DNA of 64,000 nucleotides from Tateyamaria omphalii. Its GTDB lineage: Bacteria > Pseudomonadota > Alphaproteobacteria > Rhodobacterales > Rhodobacteraceae. The stretch covers positions 868,001-932,000 of the forward strand of contig NZ_JAHVHT010000001.1 of NCBI RefSeq assembly GCF_019802125.1, in the 5' to 3' direction. The translations under genes and the position numbers were made by a program. Positions 55,275-63,673 of this stretch are shown in pieces; the first letter of the stretch is position 1; each line of letters opens with the position of its first letter. A model generated the notes under the pieces. It ran no database searches. It was given only the letters and a program-made list of their open reading frames with translations, and was not told the origin of the DNA.

Positions 55275-55324
55275 CAACTGACATTAACCTGTCAGTTGAG
55301 TGTGTGCCATCGGAATTTTTCCGA
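55275..55324. promoter_or_regulatory. 24-bp palindrome between the WYL operon and tatABC, with a second symmetric element
   Basis: CAACTGACA and TGTCAGTTG are perfect 9-base arms six bases apart (55275-55298). Twelve bases on, TCGGAA-TTT-TTCCGA forms another perfect repeat (55310-55324). The palindrome lies 47 bases before the WYL-operon start and about 142 before tatA. Autoregulation by the WYL regulator is the simplest reading; the second element could belong to the tat promoter. Confidence 0.55.
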
Positions 55325-55440
55325 AAAAGTCCCGACCTCGTGATCGTGTTGGGGCGCGTTGCCCTTTTCGCAGCCGCAGCACGTCCATAGAACAGGATGC
55401 GACAGGCGGCACTCCGTCGCCAGAGACATGGGAGAGACCA

Positions 55441-55659
55441 ATGGGAATTGGAAATATCGGACTTCCGGGCCTGCTGCTGATCGCCGTTGTGGTGCTGGTG
55501 CTGTTTGGCCGGGGCAAAATCTCGAGCCTGATGGGTGAGGTCGGCAAGGGCATCACCAGCTTCAAAAAGGGCATCAACGAAGGCAAGGACGAGCTGGAAG
55601 CGGCCAAGGCGGAAGAAGCCAAGGACGTGACCCCCGAGGCCGACAAAGACAAGGTGTAA
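55441..55659 (+). CDS. tatA: Twin-arginine translocase subunit TatA
   Basis: The 72-residue protein has one N-terminal membrane helix (LPGLLLIAVVVLVLFGRGK, with the F-G-R-G-K hinge), an amphipathic helix (ISSLMGEVGKGITSFKKGIN) and an acidic tail. It oligomerises around folded substrates carrying twin-arginine signals. Motifs and length are standard for alphaproteobacterial TatA. GGGAGAGACC precedes the ATG. It is the first gene of tatABC. Confidence 0.95.
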   Translation: MGIGNIGLPGLLLIAVVVLVLFGRGKISSLMGEVGKGITSFKKGINEGKDELEAAKAEEAKDVTPEADKDKV

Positions 55660-55662
55660 GCC

Positions 55663-56127
55663 ATGTTTGACCTTGGCCTGGCCGAGCTGCTGATCATTGG
55701 GATCGTGGCGCTGATCGTCATTGGCCCCAAGGAGTTGCCCGTTGTCTTCCGCAATGTGGGCCGCTTTGTGGGCAAGGCCCGCGGCATGGCGCGCGAGTTT
55801 TCGACGGCCATGAACCAGGCCGCCGATGAGGCGGGCGTGAAGGACATTCAGCGCACCATCAACACCGCGACCAACCCGGTCAAAAGCGCGATGGACGGGG
55901 TGAAGGATGCGACGCGGGACATGACGTCGTCGCTTACCGACCTCGATCCCGAAAGCGAGACCGGCAAGCTGGCCGCCGAGAAGGCGGAACGTGCTGAGAA
56001 TGCGCGGAAAATTCAGGCCGCGACCGCGCGTGCGCAGGCCGAGCGCAAGGCCAAGGAAGCGGCTGACGCGCTGGCCAAGGCTGAAGAATTGGAAGCGCAG
56101 GCCCCTGCGGCCCCGAAAGAGAGCTAG
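55663..56127 (+). CDS. tatB: Twin-arginine translocase subunit TatB
   Basis: The 154-residue protein has an N-terminal helix ([23 protein letters not shown]) with the conserved G-P-K-E-L-P hinge, followed by a long amphipathic and charged region rich in Ala, Glu and Lys. It forms the receptor with TatC. It lies three bases after tatA and directly before tatC. Confidence 0.94.
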   Translation: MFDLGLAELLIIGIVALIVIGPKELPVVFRNVGRFVGKARGMAREFSTAMNQAADEAGVKDIQRTINTATNPVKSAMDGVKDATRDMTSSLTDLDPESETGKLAAEKAERAENARKIQAATARAQAERKAKEAADALAKAEELEAQAPAAPKES

Positions 56128-57057
56128 ATGAGCCAGACCGAAGAGTTAGACGACAGCACGGCACCGCTGATCGAACACCTGGCCGAGCTGCGCACGCGGC
56201 TGATCCGGTCGGTGATCGCCTTTATCATCGCGATCACGGTGTTCTTCATCCCCGTGCAGGGCGAGTTCATCGCCGTTCACGTGCTGAACTTCCTGATGGA
56301 ACCCATTGTCGAGACCCTGCGCGATCTGGGTGATCCGTCGCCGACGCTGCAATATACGTCGCCGCAGGAATACCTGTTCACGCTCTTCCGCATCTCCATG
56401 GTGTTTGGCTTTGCGCTGGCCTTCCCGGTGATTGGATTTCAGATGTGGCGCTTCGTGGCGCCGGGGCTGTACCGGCAGGAGAAGAATGCGTTTCTGCCGT
56501 TCCTGATCGCGTCACCCGTGATGTTCCTCTTGGGCGCGAGCTTTGCGCAGTTTGTGGTGACGCCGCTGGCGATGGCGTTTTTTCTTGGCTTCGCGGACGT
56601 ATCGTCGGTGTTGGCGATTGTGTTTGGCAATCCCGAGACTTTGCCCGACGGTGCTGTGATCACGCCCGAGGCAGCGAGTGAGGGGCCGACGATTACCTTT
56701 TTCGGGAAGGTCAACGAAAGCCTTGATATCACGTTGAAATTCATCATGGCCTTTGGGCTGTGCTTTCAGCTTCCGGTGCTGTTGACCTTGATGGGCAAGG
56801 CTGGGTTGGTGAGTGCGGAGGGCCTCGCCAATGTTCGCAAATACGCGATGGTGGGTATTCTGGTGCTGGCCGCCGTTGTGACGCCGCCGGATGTCATCAC
56901 GCAGCTTATTCTGTTTACCGTGGTCTATGGCCTTTACGAGGTTTCGATCTGGCTGGTGCGCCGGGTGGAGAACAAGCGCGAGGCAAAGCTGCGCGCCGAA
57001 GGGTATTATGACGACGAGGATGACCTTGGTGATCTGCCTGAGGAAGACCTGAAGTAG
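56128..57057 (+). CDS. tatC: Twin-arginine translocase subunit TatC
   Basis: The 309-residue protein has six membrane helices, the N-terminal signature PLIEHLAELRTRLIRS at residues 13-28 that binds the twin-arginine motif, and the conserved PAPS-like loop SPQEYLFTLFRISM. The C-terminal tail is charged. It starts immediately after the tatB stop. It is the substrate receptor of the Tat system. Confidence 0.96.
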   Translation: MSQTEELDDSTAPLIEHLAELRTRLIRSVIAFIIAITVFFIPVQGEFIAVHVLNFLMEPIVETLRDLGDPSPTLQYTSPQEYLFTLFRISMVFGFALAFPVIGFQMWRFVAPGLYRQEKNAFLPFLIASPVMFLLGASFAQFVVTPLAMAFFLGFADVSSVLAIVFGNPETLPDGAVITPEAASEGPTITFFGKVNESLDITLKFIMAFGLCFQLPVLLTLMGKAGLVSAEGLANVRKYAMVGILVLAAVVTPPDVITQLILFTVVYGLYEVSIWLVRRVENKREAKLRAEGYYDDEDDLGDLPEEDLK

Positions 57058-57900
57058 ATGATCAACGACCCTCTCGACCGCATTGCAGCGGCGCTGGAGC
57101 GCATGTCGCCCGCGCCGCTGGACGCCCCGGATTTTAGCGCAGCCTCGGCTTTTGTCTGGCAGACAGGACCGGACCGGCTGGAGCCTGTGCCGCAGGTGAG
57201 CCGGGTGCCGCTCGATCTGCTTCTCGGGGTGGACCGGTCGCGTGATACGTTGCTCGCCAATACCCGGCAGTTTGCCAAGGGGTTGCCCGCGAACAATGCT
57301 CTTCTTTGGGGTGCGCGAGGAATGGGGAAATCCAGCCTTGTCAAAGCGATACATGGCGCACTTGAGGTGGAACATGATGCGCTGAAGATCGTCGAATTGC
57401 ACAGGGAAGACTTGCCCTCGGTCGGGCGGTTGCTGGCCGTGTTGCGCGAGGCGCCGGATGCGCGGTTCATTCTGTTCTGCGATGACCTGAGCTTCAGCCA
57501 TGATGACCAGCACTACAAATCGCTGAAGGCTGTGCTGGATGGCGGGATCGAGGGGCGGCCCGACAACGTGATCCTCTATGCCACATCGAACCGGCGCCAC
57601 CTGATGCCGCGCGATATGATCGAGAATGAGCGCGGGTCCGCAATCAACCCGTCAGAGGCAGTGGAGGAGAAGGTCAGCCTGTCCGATCGCTTTGGCCTGT
57701 GGTTGGGCTTTCACGCCTGCGATCAGGATCAGTATTTGGGCATGATCCGTGGCTATTGTAACGCCTACGGCGTCGAGATCGACGACGATACGCTGTGGGC
57801 CGAAGCTATCGAATGGCAGGCGACACGCGGGTCGCGGTCGGGTCGGGTGGCGTGGCAGTATTTCTGCGATTTGGCCGGCCGACGCGGGGTTGCGCTCTAG
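57058..57900 (+). CDS. DUF815-family AAA-like ATPase
   Basis: The 280-residue protein has a Walker A motif in LLWGARGMGKSSLVKAIHG near residue 83, Walker B in FILFCDDLSF and the sensor segment VILYATSNRRHLMP, as in the DUF815 family of P-loop ATPases. The catalytic Arg is probably in DRFGLWLGF. The family has no assigned role. It begins directly after tatC, and its stop overlaps the convergent Hint gene by four bases. Confidence 0.85.
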   Translation: MINDPLDRIAAALERMSPAPLDAPDFSAASAFVWQTGPDRLEPVPQVSRVPLDLLLGVDRSRDTLLANTRQFAKGLPANNALLWGARGMGKSSLVKAIHGALEVEHDALKIVELHREDLPSVGRLLAVLREAPDARFILFCDDLSFSHDDQHYKSLKAVLDGGIEGRPDNVILYATSNRRHLMPRDMIENERGSAINPSEAVEEKVSLSDRFGLWLGFHACDQDQYLGMIRGYCNAYGVEIDDDTLWAEAIEWQATRGSRSGRVAWQYFCDLAGRRGVAL

Positions 57901-58940
57901 GCCGCCAGAAGTTGCGCCTCGTAGCCCTTGAGGCAGGGGGCACACATCGGGCCGTAGCCGGTCAGGTCGGGAAACAGCCGTTCGATCTCGGCGCGCGCGG
58001 CGTCTCCCACGGCGCCCATGGCGACTGATCCGGGGTAGAGTGTCTCGCTCCATATGCCGTGGGCCTGCACGACGTTGTGTTGGTTCAGCAGGATATGATG
58101 GTAGGTCACGCGACCGCCGGTCTTGCGATAGACGCCGTCCATGCACAGAAGGTCCTTGGCCCGCACCAGCACCTCGTCCTGGCCGAAGAGCAACTCGGCC
58201 CGCCAGTCGGTCAGAAGGATGGCGTGCTGCGGGGACACCACCAGGTCGGCATCGTTGCCCAGCGTGCCCGCCGTGACGACGATGGGGGCGAGGTCGGCGA
58301 TGGCGGCGACCGTGGTGCAGCCTGTCCACAGGATAGGCTGCGGCCCGGCGTCAGCTGTCAGAACCAGATCACCATCCCCCAACATTTCAATGGCGCGCGG
58401 CCCATCGGGAGTTTCGATCATCATGCCCGAGGCAAAGCACACAACGGTGCCACCCAGACTGACATGGGGCACCAGCTCGCCATTGTCCGTGATGCCGCCG
58501 ATGGTCAGGTCGGTGTTGGGAGGCGGCATTCCGTCAGGGAAGACGAGGTAGTAGCCATCCTCGTCCGTTGCCGAGGCATCAGCGCCGTCATTCAGGTCGT
58601 TGTCATTGTTCAGGTCCACGTCGATGACGGCCACCTGCCAAGTCGTTGTCCCGTCGGTGACTGTGAACGTGTAGTCCCAGATCAGCTGCCGTTCGATCCC
58701 GTCGATGAACACGGTCTGCTGTCCGACCGCGCCAAAGCGTTCCTGGGCCTGCACTGTTTCATTGTTGGCGCCGTCCCCGTTGAAGTTGGTGGCACCATCG
58801 TTTTCGTTCACGACGAAGTAGGTGGTGTCGCCCGTATAGCGCCACGTGCCCGATGGGGCGAAGGCATAGTTGTTTGCCGATCCGTTGACCGTTGTCTGTA
58901 TGCCGCGCAGGGCAAAGCTGTAACCGTAAAATACAGGCAT
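57897..58940 (-). CDS. Hint-domain protein 2 with an Asp/Asn-rich N-terminal region
   Basis: The 347-residue protein begins at MPVFYGYSF. The N-terminal half is Gly/Asn/Asp/Thr-rich, with a possible calcium-binding stretch DVDLNNDNDLNDGADA near residue 150. Then comes a Hint domain with CFASGMMIETPDGPRA, GDGDLVLTADAGPQPILW and DLVVSPQHAILL, which has the usual C-F-x-x-G order. Such proteins are likely exported or surface-associated in Roseobacters. The frame is open six codons further to a TTG; I prefer the ATG. Confidence 0.78.
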   Translation of the reverse strand: MPVFYGYSFALRGIQTTVNGSANNYAFAPSGTWRYTGDTTYFVVNENDGATNFNGDGANNETVQAQERFGAVGQQTVFIDGIERQLIWDYTFTVTDGTTTWQVAVIDVDLNNDNDLNDGADASATDEDGYYLVFPDGMPPPNTDLTIGGITDNGELVPHVSLGGTVVCFASGMMIETPDGPRAIEMLGDGDLVLTADAGPQPILWTGCTTVAAIADLAPIVVTAGTLGNDADLVVSPQHAILLTDWRAELLFGQDEVLVRAKDLLCMDGVYRKTGGRVTYHHILLNQHNVVQAHGIWSETLYPGSVAMGAVGDAARAEIERLFPDLTGYGPMCAPCLKGYEAQLLAA

Positions 58941-58950
58941 GGGCCTGAAC

Positions 58951-58975
58951 CAATCCAAGTTGTTTCGTTGGATTG
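58951..58975 (-). repeat. Inverted repeat CAATCCAA-N9-TTGGATTG before Hint protein 2
   Basis: Perfect 8-base arms surround nine bases, ending 10 bases upstream of the chosen start codon of the Hint gene. It may be an operator or a leader hairpin. Symmetry and position are seen; a role is inferred. Confidence 0.4.
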
Positions 58976-59042
58976 TTTCTGTTCCCGCAACGGGGCGGTC
59001 TTAGGGCCATACGTCGGCGTTTTGGGAAAATTCAGGGAAAGT

Positions 59043-59100
59043 TTGCGGCAATTGCGGCGCGCCAACCCGCCTGGGTGGTAAACTGCCGCAATTGCCGCAA
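59043..59100. repeat. Long inverted repeat with four copies of TTGCGGC
   Basis: Perfect 16-base arms (TTGCGGCAATTGCGGC and its complement) lie 26 bases apart. Each arm is itself a tandem pair of TTGCGGC separated by AA, and the junction GCAATTGC is palindromic. It begins seven bases beyond the nlpD-like stop and so could end that minus-strand transcript, but no T-run follows. A protein binding site or REP-like element is also possible. Confidence 0.55.
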
Positions 59101-59107
59101 CGGTGCC

Positions 59108-60301
59108 TTATTCGAAGAACCGGTTGGGATTCACGCTGTCGAACCCGTCGCGCACTTCGAAGTGCAGATATGCCGTGTCGGCCGTGTCGCGCAGCTTGGC
59201 GATGGATTGCCCGCGCGAGACGCTGTCGCCCTTGGCCACGGACACATCCGCGACATTGGCGTAGACGGTCAACAGGTTGTCCGGATGTCTCACGACGATG
59301 ATCGGCACACCCTCGGCGCTTTCGGTGATCGCGGCGACAGTGCCATCGGCAGCAGCGCTCACGGTACTGCCGGGCGCGGCCTGGATGTCGATGCCTTCGT
59401 TCCGGCCCTTGGCATAGTCGCGAATGATGCTTCCCTGAAGGGGCAGGGCCATTGCGGTCGCGCTCGCGGGGGCGCTTGTCTGGCCTACATCGGCCACTGG
59501 CTCTTGCGGTGTGGTCGGTTCTTCGGTCGGTGCAGCGGTATCGTCGTCGGGCAGCGGTTGTGCCGAGCTGGGGGGGAGCGGCGTTGGCGAACCGGTGCCG
59601 GGCGCCGTGGTCGCGCTGTCATCTGCCCGGCTTGGTGCGGGGGCACGCGCGACGGGGATCAGCAGGAACTGGCCTTCGCGCACCGCAAAGTCGGCGCTCA
59701 GGCCATTCCATTCCGCCAGCGACTTGACGGGCACCTGGTAGAGCCGCGCGATGGTAAAGGCCGTCTCGCCCCGTTCAACCCTGTGACGCACAGGCTCTTC
59801 CCCGGTCTGTGGCTGGGGAATGCTGCCGGGTGTCTGGGCCACCGGCGTGGGGGCTGCGTTGTCGATCGCGTTGCCAGCGAGCGTGGTGACGTCGACCGCC
59901 CCGGGCTGGATCGGGCCCGTGCCCACGGCACCGGTTGCGGGCGAGGGTTCGGACACACGGCGTGGCAAGGCGATGACCTCGCCAGCCCGCAGCGGCACAT
60001 CTGGTCCAACTCCGTTGAAACGGGCCAGTTCATCCGGCGGCAAACCGACGCGTGTCGCCACGTCCGATAGCGTATCGCCGCGTTCTGCCACGGCGACCTG
60101 GTAGTTGGGATAGGAGATGACGCCACGATCGTCCGGTTGCGGGCGGTCTGCGGTCGCATTCTGCACCGCAGGTGCGGTCGAGAACCCTCCACCGAGACCC
60201 CGAAGGTCGAAGTCCAGCGGCTCATCACAGGCGGCGAGCACCAGCAAGCCACAGGTTGCCATCATCAGGGGCGCACGGCGGCGCTGCTTTGTCGGGATCA
60301 T
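59108..60301 (-). CDS. nlpD: NlpD-like lipoprotein with two LysM domains and a degenerate LytM domain
   Basis: The 397-residue protein starts with a lipoprotein signal (CGLLVLAACDE). It has two LysM domains (about 65-115, QVAVAERGDTLSDV to EVIALP; about 172-215, HRVERGETAFTI to LLIP), a Pro/Thr linker, and an M23/LytM domain at the end. The zinc ligands of active M23 peptidases appear lost: NEGIDI replaces H-x-G-x-D, and YLHFEV replaces H-L-H. This is typical of NlpD/EnvC amidase activators, which regulate cell-wall splitting at division. Confidence 0.88.
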   Translation of the reverse strand: MIPTKQRRRAPLMMATCGLLVLAACDEPLDFDLRGLGGGFSTAPAVQNATADRPQPDDRGVISYPNYQVAVAERGDTLSDVATRVGLPPDELARFNGVGPDVPLRAGEVIALPRRVSEPSPATGAVGTGPIQPGAVDVTTLAGNAIDNAAPTPVAQTPGSIPQPQTGEEPVRHRVERGETAFTIARLYQVPVKSLAEWNGLSADFAVREGQFLLIPVARAPAPSRADDSATTAPGTGSPTPLPPSSAQPLPDDDTAAPTEEPTTPQEPVADVGQTSAPASATAMALPLQGSIIRDYAKGRNEGIDIQAAPGSTVSAAADGTVAAITESAEGVPIIVVRHPDNLLTVYANVADVSVAKGDSVSRGQSIAKLRDTADTAYLHFEVRDGFDSVNPNRFFE

Positions 60302-60370
60302 CTGCGTCGTCCTCTGCCGGACCCCTCGTGGGTGGGGGCCTTGTCGGTTCGTCGTTAATTTACACCAGTT

Positions 60371-61018
60371 TCAGTCTTTGCCCAAGCCTTCAAGCAAGGG
60401 CACGAAGCGCACATCGCGCAATTCATCATATTCGAGGCCGTCCGGCGTCTTGTGCACACGGATCAGGCTTTGAACCGCGTCGGACTGGCCCACGGGCAGA
60501 ACCATGATCCCGCCCTCTTTCAATTGTGCCAGCAGGGGGCCGGGCGGATCTTCGGCAGCGGCGGTGACAATGATGCGGTCAAAGGGCGCCTGGTCGGGCA
60601 ATCCGTGCGAGCCGTCGCCGGTGATGGCGGTGATGGTGTGCAGGTTCAGCTCTTCAAAGATGTCGCGTGCTTCGCGCACCAACCGCCTGTGCCGGTCGAT
60701 GGTGTAGACGCGGCGCGCAAGCTTGGCGAGGATCGCCGCCTGATAGCCGGAGCCGGTCCCGATCTCGAGTACCTTGTCGCGCGGTGTCACGTTCAGCGCC
60801 TGTGTCATCAGCCCCACAACCGACGGTTGGCTGATCGTCTGCCCGCAGGCGATGGGCAGGGGCATATCCTCGTAGGCGCGTTCCGCGAAAAGCCCACGGA
60901 CAAAGGGGCCGCGGTCAATCTCTTCCATCGCACCCAGCACGCGCGCGTCCGTCACGCCCTTGGACCGCAGGGCGTAGAGGAACTGCATCTTGCGCGTGGC
61001 GAGATCGTCGTCGGTCAT
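60371..61018 (-). CDS. pcm: Protein-L-isoaspartate O-methyltransferase
   Basis: The 215-residue SAM-dependent methyltransferase has the N-terminal substrate region, [13 protein letters not shown], and motif [19 protein letters not shown] at about residue 75. It repairs damaged Asp/Asn by methylating isoaspartate. It overlaps the surE stop by four bases on the same strand, and the nlpD-like gene follows, as in E. coli. Confidence 0.93.
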   Translation of the reverse strand: MTDDDLATRKMQFLYALRSKGVTDARVLGAMEEIDRGPFVRGLFAERAYEDMPLPIACGQTISQPSVVGLMTQALNVTPRDKVLEIGTGSGYQAAILAKLARRVYTIDRHRRLVREARDIFEELNLHTITAITGDGSHGLPDQAPFDRIIVTAAAEDPPGPLLAQLKEGGIMVLPVGQSDAVQSLIRVHKTPDGLEYDELRDVRFVPLLEGLGKD

Positions 61019-61797
61019 GTGGCGATGGGTCCAAGCTGATCCAGCATGTCATGGGCGGTCAGGTCCGCGCGCATGGGCGTGACCGAGATATAGCCGTCGA
61101 GGTTCACGGCAGCATCGGTGCCGGGCGCCGTCGGCACCTGCTGGTCGCCTCCGCGGATCCAGAGGAAGTGCCGCCCGTTGGGCGATTGCGTTTGTTCGGT
61201 GTGAAAGCCGACGCCGGGACGCAGACCTTGCGGCACGATCTTGGTGCCTTTGACCGACGTGGCCGCCACGGGTGGCACATTGACGTTGTAGAAGAGTTGG
61301 TAGCCGGGCTGCACAGCAGGTGTAGCGGCAACAATCCGCTCAATCAGGGCCTTGCAATGCGTGGCTGACGCCTCGAACGGGTCGTCGAGGGCGCGATTTT
61401 CGGGACCGAAGTACTGTGACAGGGCGATCGAGAGGACGCCTTGCAATGCCCCTTCGATAGCCGCACCGAGCGTGCCGGAATAAAGCGCGTTCTCGGCTGA
61501 GTTGTTGCCGCGGTTCACGCCCGACAGGATCAGGTCGGGTGGGCCGTCGAGCACTTGGTGCAAGCCAGCCAGCACGCAATCGGCGGGTGAACCCTCGACC
61601 GTGTAGCGATATGGGCCGATCTGCTGGAACATGAAGGGGCGCGCGTAATTTATGCAATGGGCCACGCCCGACTGCTCGAAGGCCGGGGCCACCGTGGTCA
61701 CGTGGCCGTCCGGTCCTGCGACCTCTGCCGCGATCCGTTCCAGCACCGCCAGCCCGGGGGCCGAGATACCGTCGTCATTTGTGATGAGAATACGCAT
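61015..61797 (-). CDS. surE: 5'/3'-nucleotidase SurE
   Basis: The 260-residue protein begins [15 protein letters not shown], the metal-binding signature of SurE, and contains [22 protein letters not shown], in which S-G-x-N-x-G-x-N is conserved. It removes phosphate from nucleoside monophosphates and short polyphosphates. It is the first gene of a surE-pcm-nlpD operon on the minus strand. The gap upstream (125 bases) has no clear promoter. Confidence 0.95.
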   Translation of the reverse strand: MRILITNDDGISAPGLAVLERIAAEVAGPDGHVTTVAPAFEQSGVAHCINYARPFMFQQIGPYRYTVEGSPADCVLAGLHQVLDGPPDLILSGVNRGNNSAENALYSGTLGAAIEGALQGVLSIALSQYFGPENRALDDPFEASATHCKALIERIVAATPAVQPGYQLFYNVNVPPVAATSVKGTKIVPQGLRPGVGFHTEQTQSPNGRHFLWIRGGDQQVPTAPGTDAAVNLDGYISVTPMRADLTAHDMLDQLGPIAT

Positions 61798-61922
61798 GTG
61801 ATGCCCCTTTGCGCCTTACTATTGGTGCGCACCGCTCGGGGCAACTGTGGGAGCGCGCCGCGCAGGGTTTTTTGAAACAGGAAATGAGGACCGTCACGCA
61901 AAGGCCGCAGTGCAGCGACTGC

Positions 61923-62570
61923 TCAGGGGCGTCGCGCGATGTAGCCGTGTGACACGCGCGATGGTGGGCCACTTTTGAACGGGTGCAGCGTAATGTCGAT
62001 GAAGCCTGCAGTGGCAAGCATGTGCCGTGCCGCGTCCGGCTTGAAGGCTGCGTTGCCCCAGCGCCAGCGGACCAGCGCCGTGCACCAGTGCGGTCGTGAC
62101 AGGGCGAGAACGAGTGTTCCGCCGGCTTTCAGCCGGTCGAAGAGCCAGGACAGCGATGCGTGTGGATCATCGAGATGCTCGATGACGTGGGCGCACAGAA
62201 CAACGTCTTGCGGAGGAAGACCGTCCATGGCAGCGCCAAGTGGGGCCACGACTGTGGAGGCATCCGGCAACCGCGCCCGTGCTGTGTCGAGCATGGCGGG
62301 CGAGATGTCGGTGAGCGTGAGTTCTGCCGGATCACCCTGCACATCCACCCATGCACGGGCAAAAGCACCTGTGCCGGTTCCGACATCCAACACGTGCGGG
62401 TGCGACGCGGGTGGCGGTACGGCCTGCATCAGTTCGGCATAGGCGGCGAGGAAGCCGAGCTTTGAAATTCCGTCCTGCCAGCCGGTGGCGGCCGTATCGT
62501 AGAGGGCCTGCAACGCCCCTGCGCGAGCAGGCGAGCGGGGGCGGTGGAACGGGATCAGGCGGGTCAACAT
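61923..62570 (-). CDS. Class I SAM-dependent methyltransferase
   Basis: The 215-residue protein has the SAM motif HVLDVGTGTGAFARA near residue 60, DISPAMLDTARARL and VVLCAHVIEHLDDPHASL. The substrate is unknown; the general Rossmann methyltransferase fold is clear. I chose the ATG at MLTRLIPFH, as the longer open frame has an unlikely basic leader that overlaps the next gene's 3' end. It follows an SDR gene on the same strand. Confidence 0.82.
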   Translation of the reverse strand: MLTRLIPFHRPRSPARAGALQALYDTAATGWQDGISKLGFLAAYAELMQAVPPPASHPHVLDVGTGTGAFARAWVDVQGDPAELTLTDISPAMLDTARARLPDASTVVAPLGAAMDGLPPQDVVLCAHVIEHLDDPHASLSWLFDRLKAGGTLVLALSRPHWCTALVRWRWGNAAFKPDAARHMLATAGFIDITLHPFKSGPPSRVSHGYIARRP

Positions 62571-62601
62571 CGCTCTATTGAGCCACGACCACCTGCACCG
62601 A

Positions 62602-63243
62602 TCAACCGTTGAGTTCCGACATAATGCGCGCGGCTTCAACTGCGGGATCGCTCAGAGGGGCGCGATCCTCGCCCGGGTGAAAGCGGGCGCGGGTCGCTGT
62701 GGGCATCGGGTTCGGGGTGGCGATGTGGACCTTTGGTCCGGTCTTGACCGTTTCGGCCTGCCAGCTGCGGGCCAAGGCGATCTGAGCGGCTTTTGTCGCA
62801 CCATATGCGCCGTAAAACGGTTTCCCGGACACAGGATCATCCAGGAACAGGGCCTGACCGTCGGTTCCCAGAAGCGGCGCGATGTAGGTGATCAGCGTGG
62901 CGGTGGCAGCGACATTCCCTGCAATGGACTTCGACATGTCCTTGTCACCAATCATGTTGGCCGGGGCCAGTGGGGCGGCGTGGATCGCACAGTGCACCCA
63001 CAAATCAAGGCTGCCCCAGCGGTCGAAAATGCCTCGGCACAGCGTTTGCATTGCGGCGTCGTTGGCAATGTCCATGGGCGCGAGCGTGGCGGCTCCGCCG
63101 GCGTCCTTGATCCGGTCGTCCAGGTCTTCGAGTGCGCCGGTGGTTTTGGCCACGGCAATGATGTGGTGCGTGGGGGCAAGGGCCAGCGCCATGGCGGCGC
63201 CGAGGCCGCGGGATGCGCCGGTGATCAGGGCAGTCTGTGTCAT
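62602..63243 (-). CDS. SDR-family oxidoreductase
   Basis: The 213-residue Rossmann protein has the cofactor motif TGASRGLGAAMA near residue 8 and the catalytic Y-x-x-x-K as YGAYGATKAA near residue 145. Where the N-N-A-G motif normally stands, it reads HCAIHAAP, which is unusual. It reduces or oxidises an unknown carbonyl or alcohol with NAD(P). It lies 31 bases upstream of the methyltransferase and may be cotranscribed with it. Confidence 0.85.
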   Translation of the reverse strand: MTQTALITGASRGLGAAMALALAPTHHIIAVAKTTGALEDLDDRIKDAGGAATLAPMDIANDAAMQTLCRGIFDRWGSLDLWVHCAIHAAPLAPANMIGDKDMSKSIAGNVAATATLITYIAPLLGTDGQALFLDDPVSGKPFYGAYGATKAAQIALARSWQAETVKTGPKVHIATPNPMPTATRARFHPGEDRAPLSDPAVEAARIMSELNG

Positions 63244-63274
63244 GGCCCGGTCTTGCCTTGCGCGGGCCGAGCCG

Positions 63275-63547
63275 TCAAGCGGCGCTCTTGTCCGGCATGG
63301 GCAGGGTAAGCGTGCGTTGGCCCATACCGCCGTTCAGCACGATGCGATCCTCGCCAATGGCGATGACCGTTCCCTGGCGCAGGCTGTCGCCCACCTGCAC
63401 CATGCGCGTCTGCCCACCAGCCGTGCGCAGCAGCGCGCGACGGTTGGTGTCGGATCCTGCCACGCCCAGCAATTGCAGATTGCGCAAGGGCAGTGCCCCG
63501 CGCTGGGTCGCCAGATCGGCGGTAAATTCGTTGGTCTCTTCGCTCAT
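63275..63547 (-). CDS. 90-residue protein resembling a PilP/PulC beta-domain
   Basis: The short product contains ALPLRNLQLLGVAGSDTNRRALLRTAGG and RMVQVGDSLRQGTVIAIGEDRIVL, the order found in the periplasmic HR domain of PulC/GspC and in PilP. It has no signal peptide or membrane segment, so it is a free-standing, probably cytosolic, copy of this beta-sandwich. No secretion or pilus genes lie nearby. Function unknown. Confidence 0.65.
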   Translation of the reverse strand: MSEETNEFTADLATQRGALPLRNLQLLGVAGSDTNRRALLRTAGGQTRMVQVGDSLRQGTVIAIGEDRIVLNGGMGQRTLTLPMPDKSAA

Positions 63548-63673
63548 GCGTGGGTCCTGCGCTTTTGTCGAAGCGCGCCGCTAGCATGAGGTCAGGGCAC
63601 GGTGAACAGGGCCTTCGGACGATGCGCAAAGCCTTGCCCATTGACGTGTGGGCAAGCGGCAACGCGGTGCTGA

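Noticed and set aside
61798-61922. Gap upstream of surE inspected for a tRNA gene
   Set aside because: No cloverleaf with a T-loop motif could be formed on either strand; the T-run there has only weak stems.
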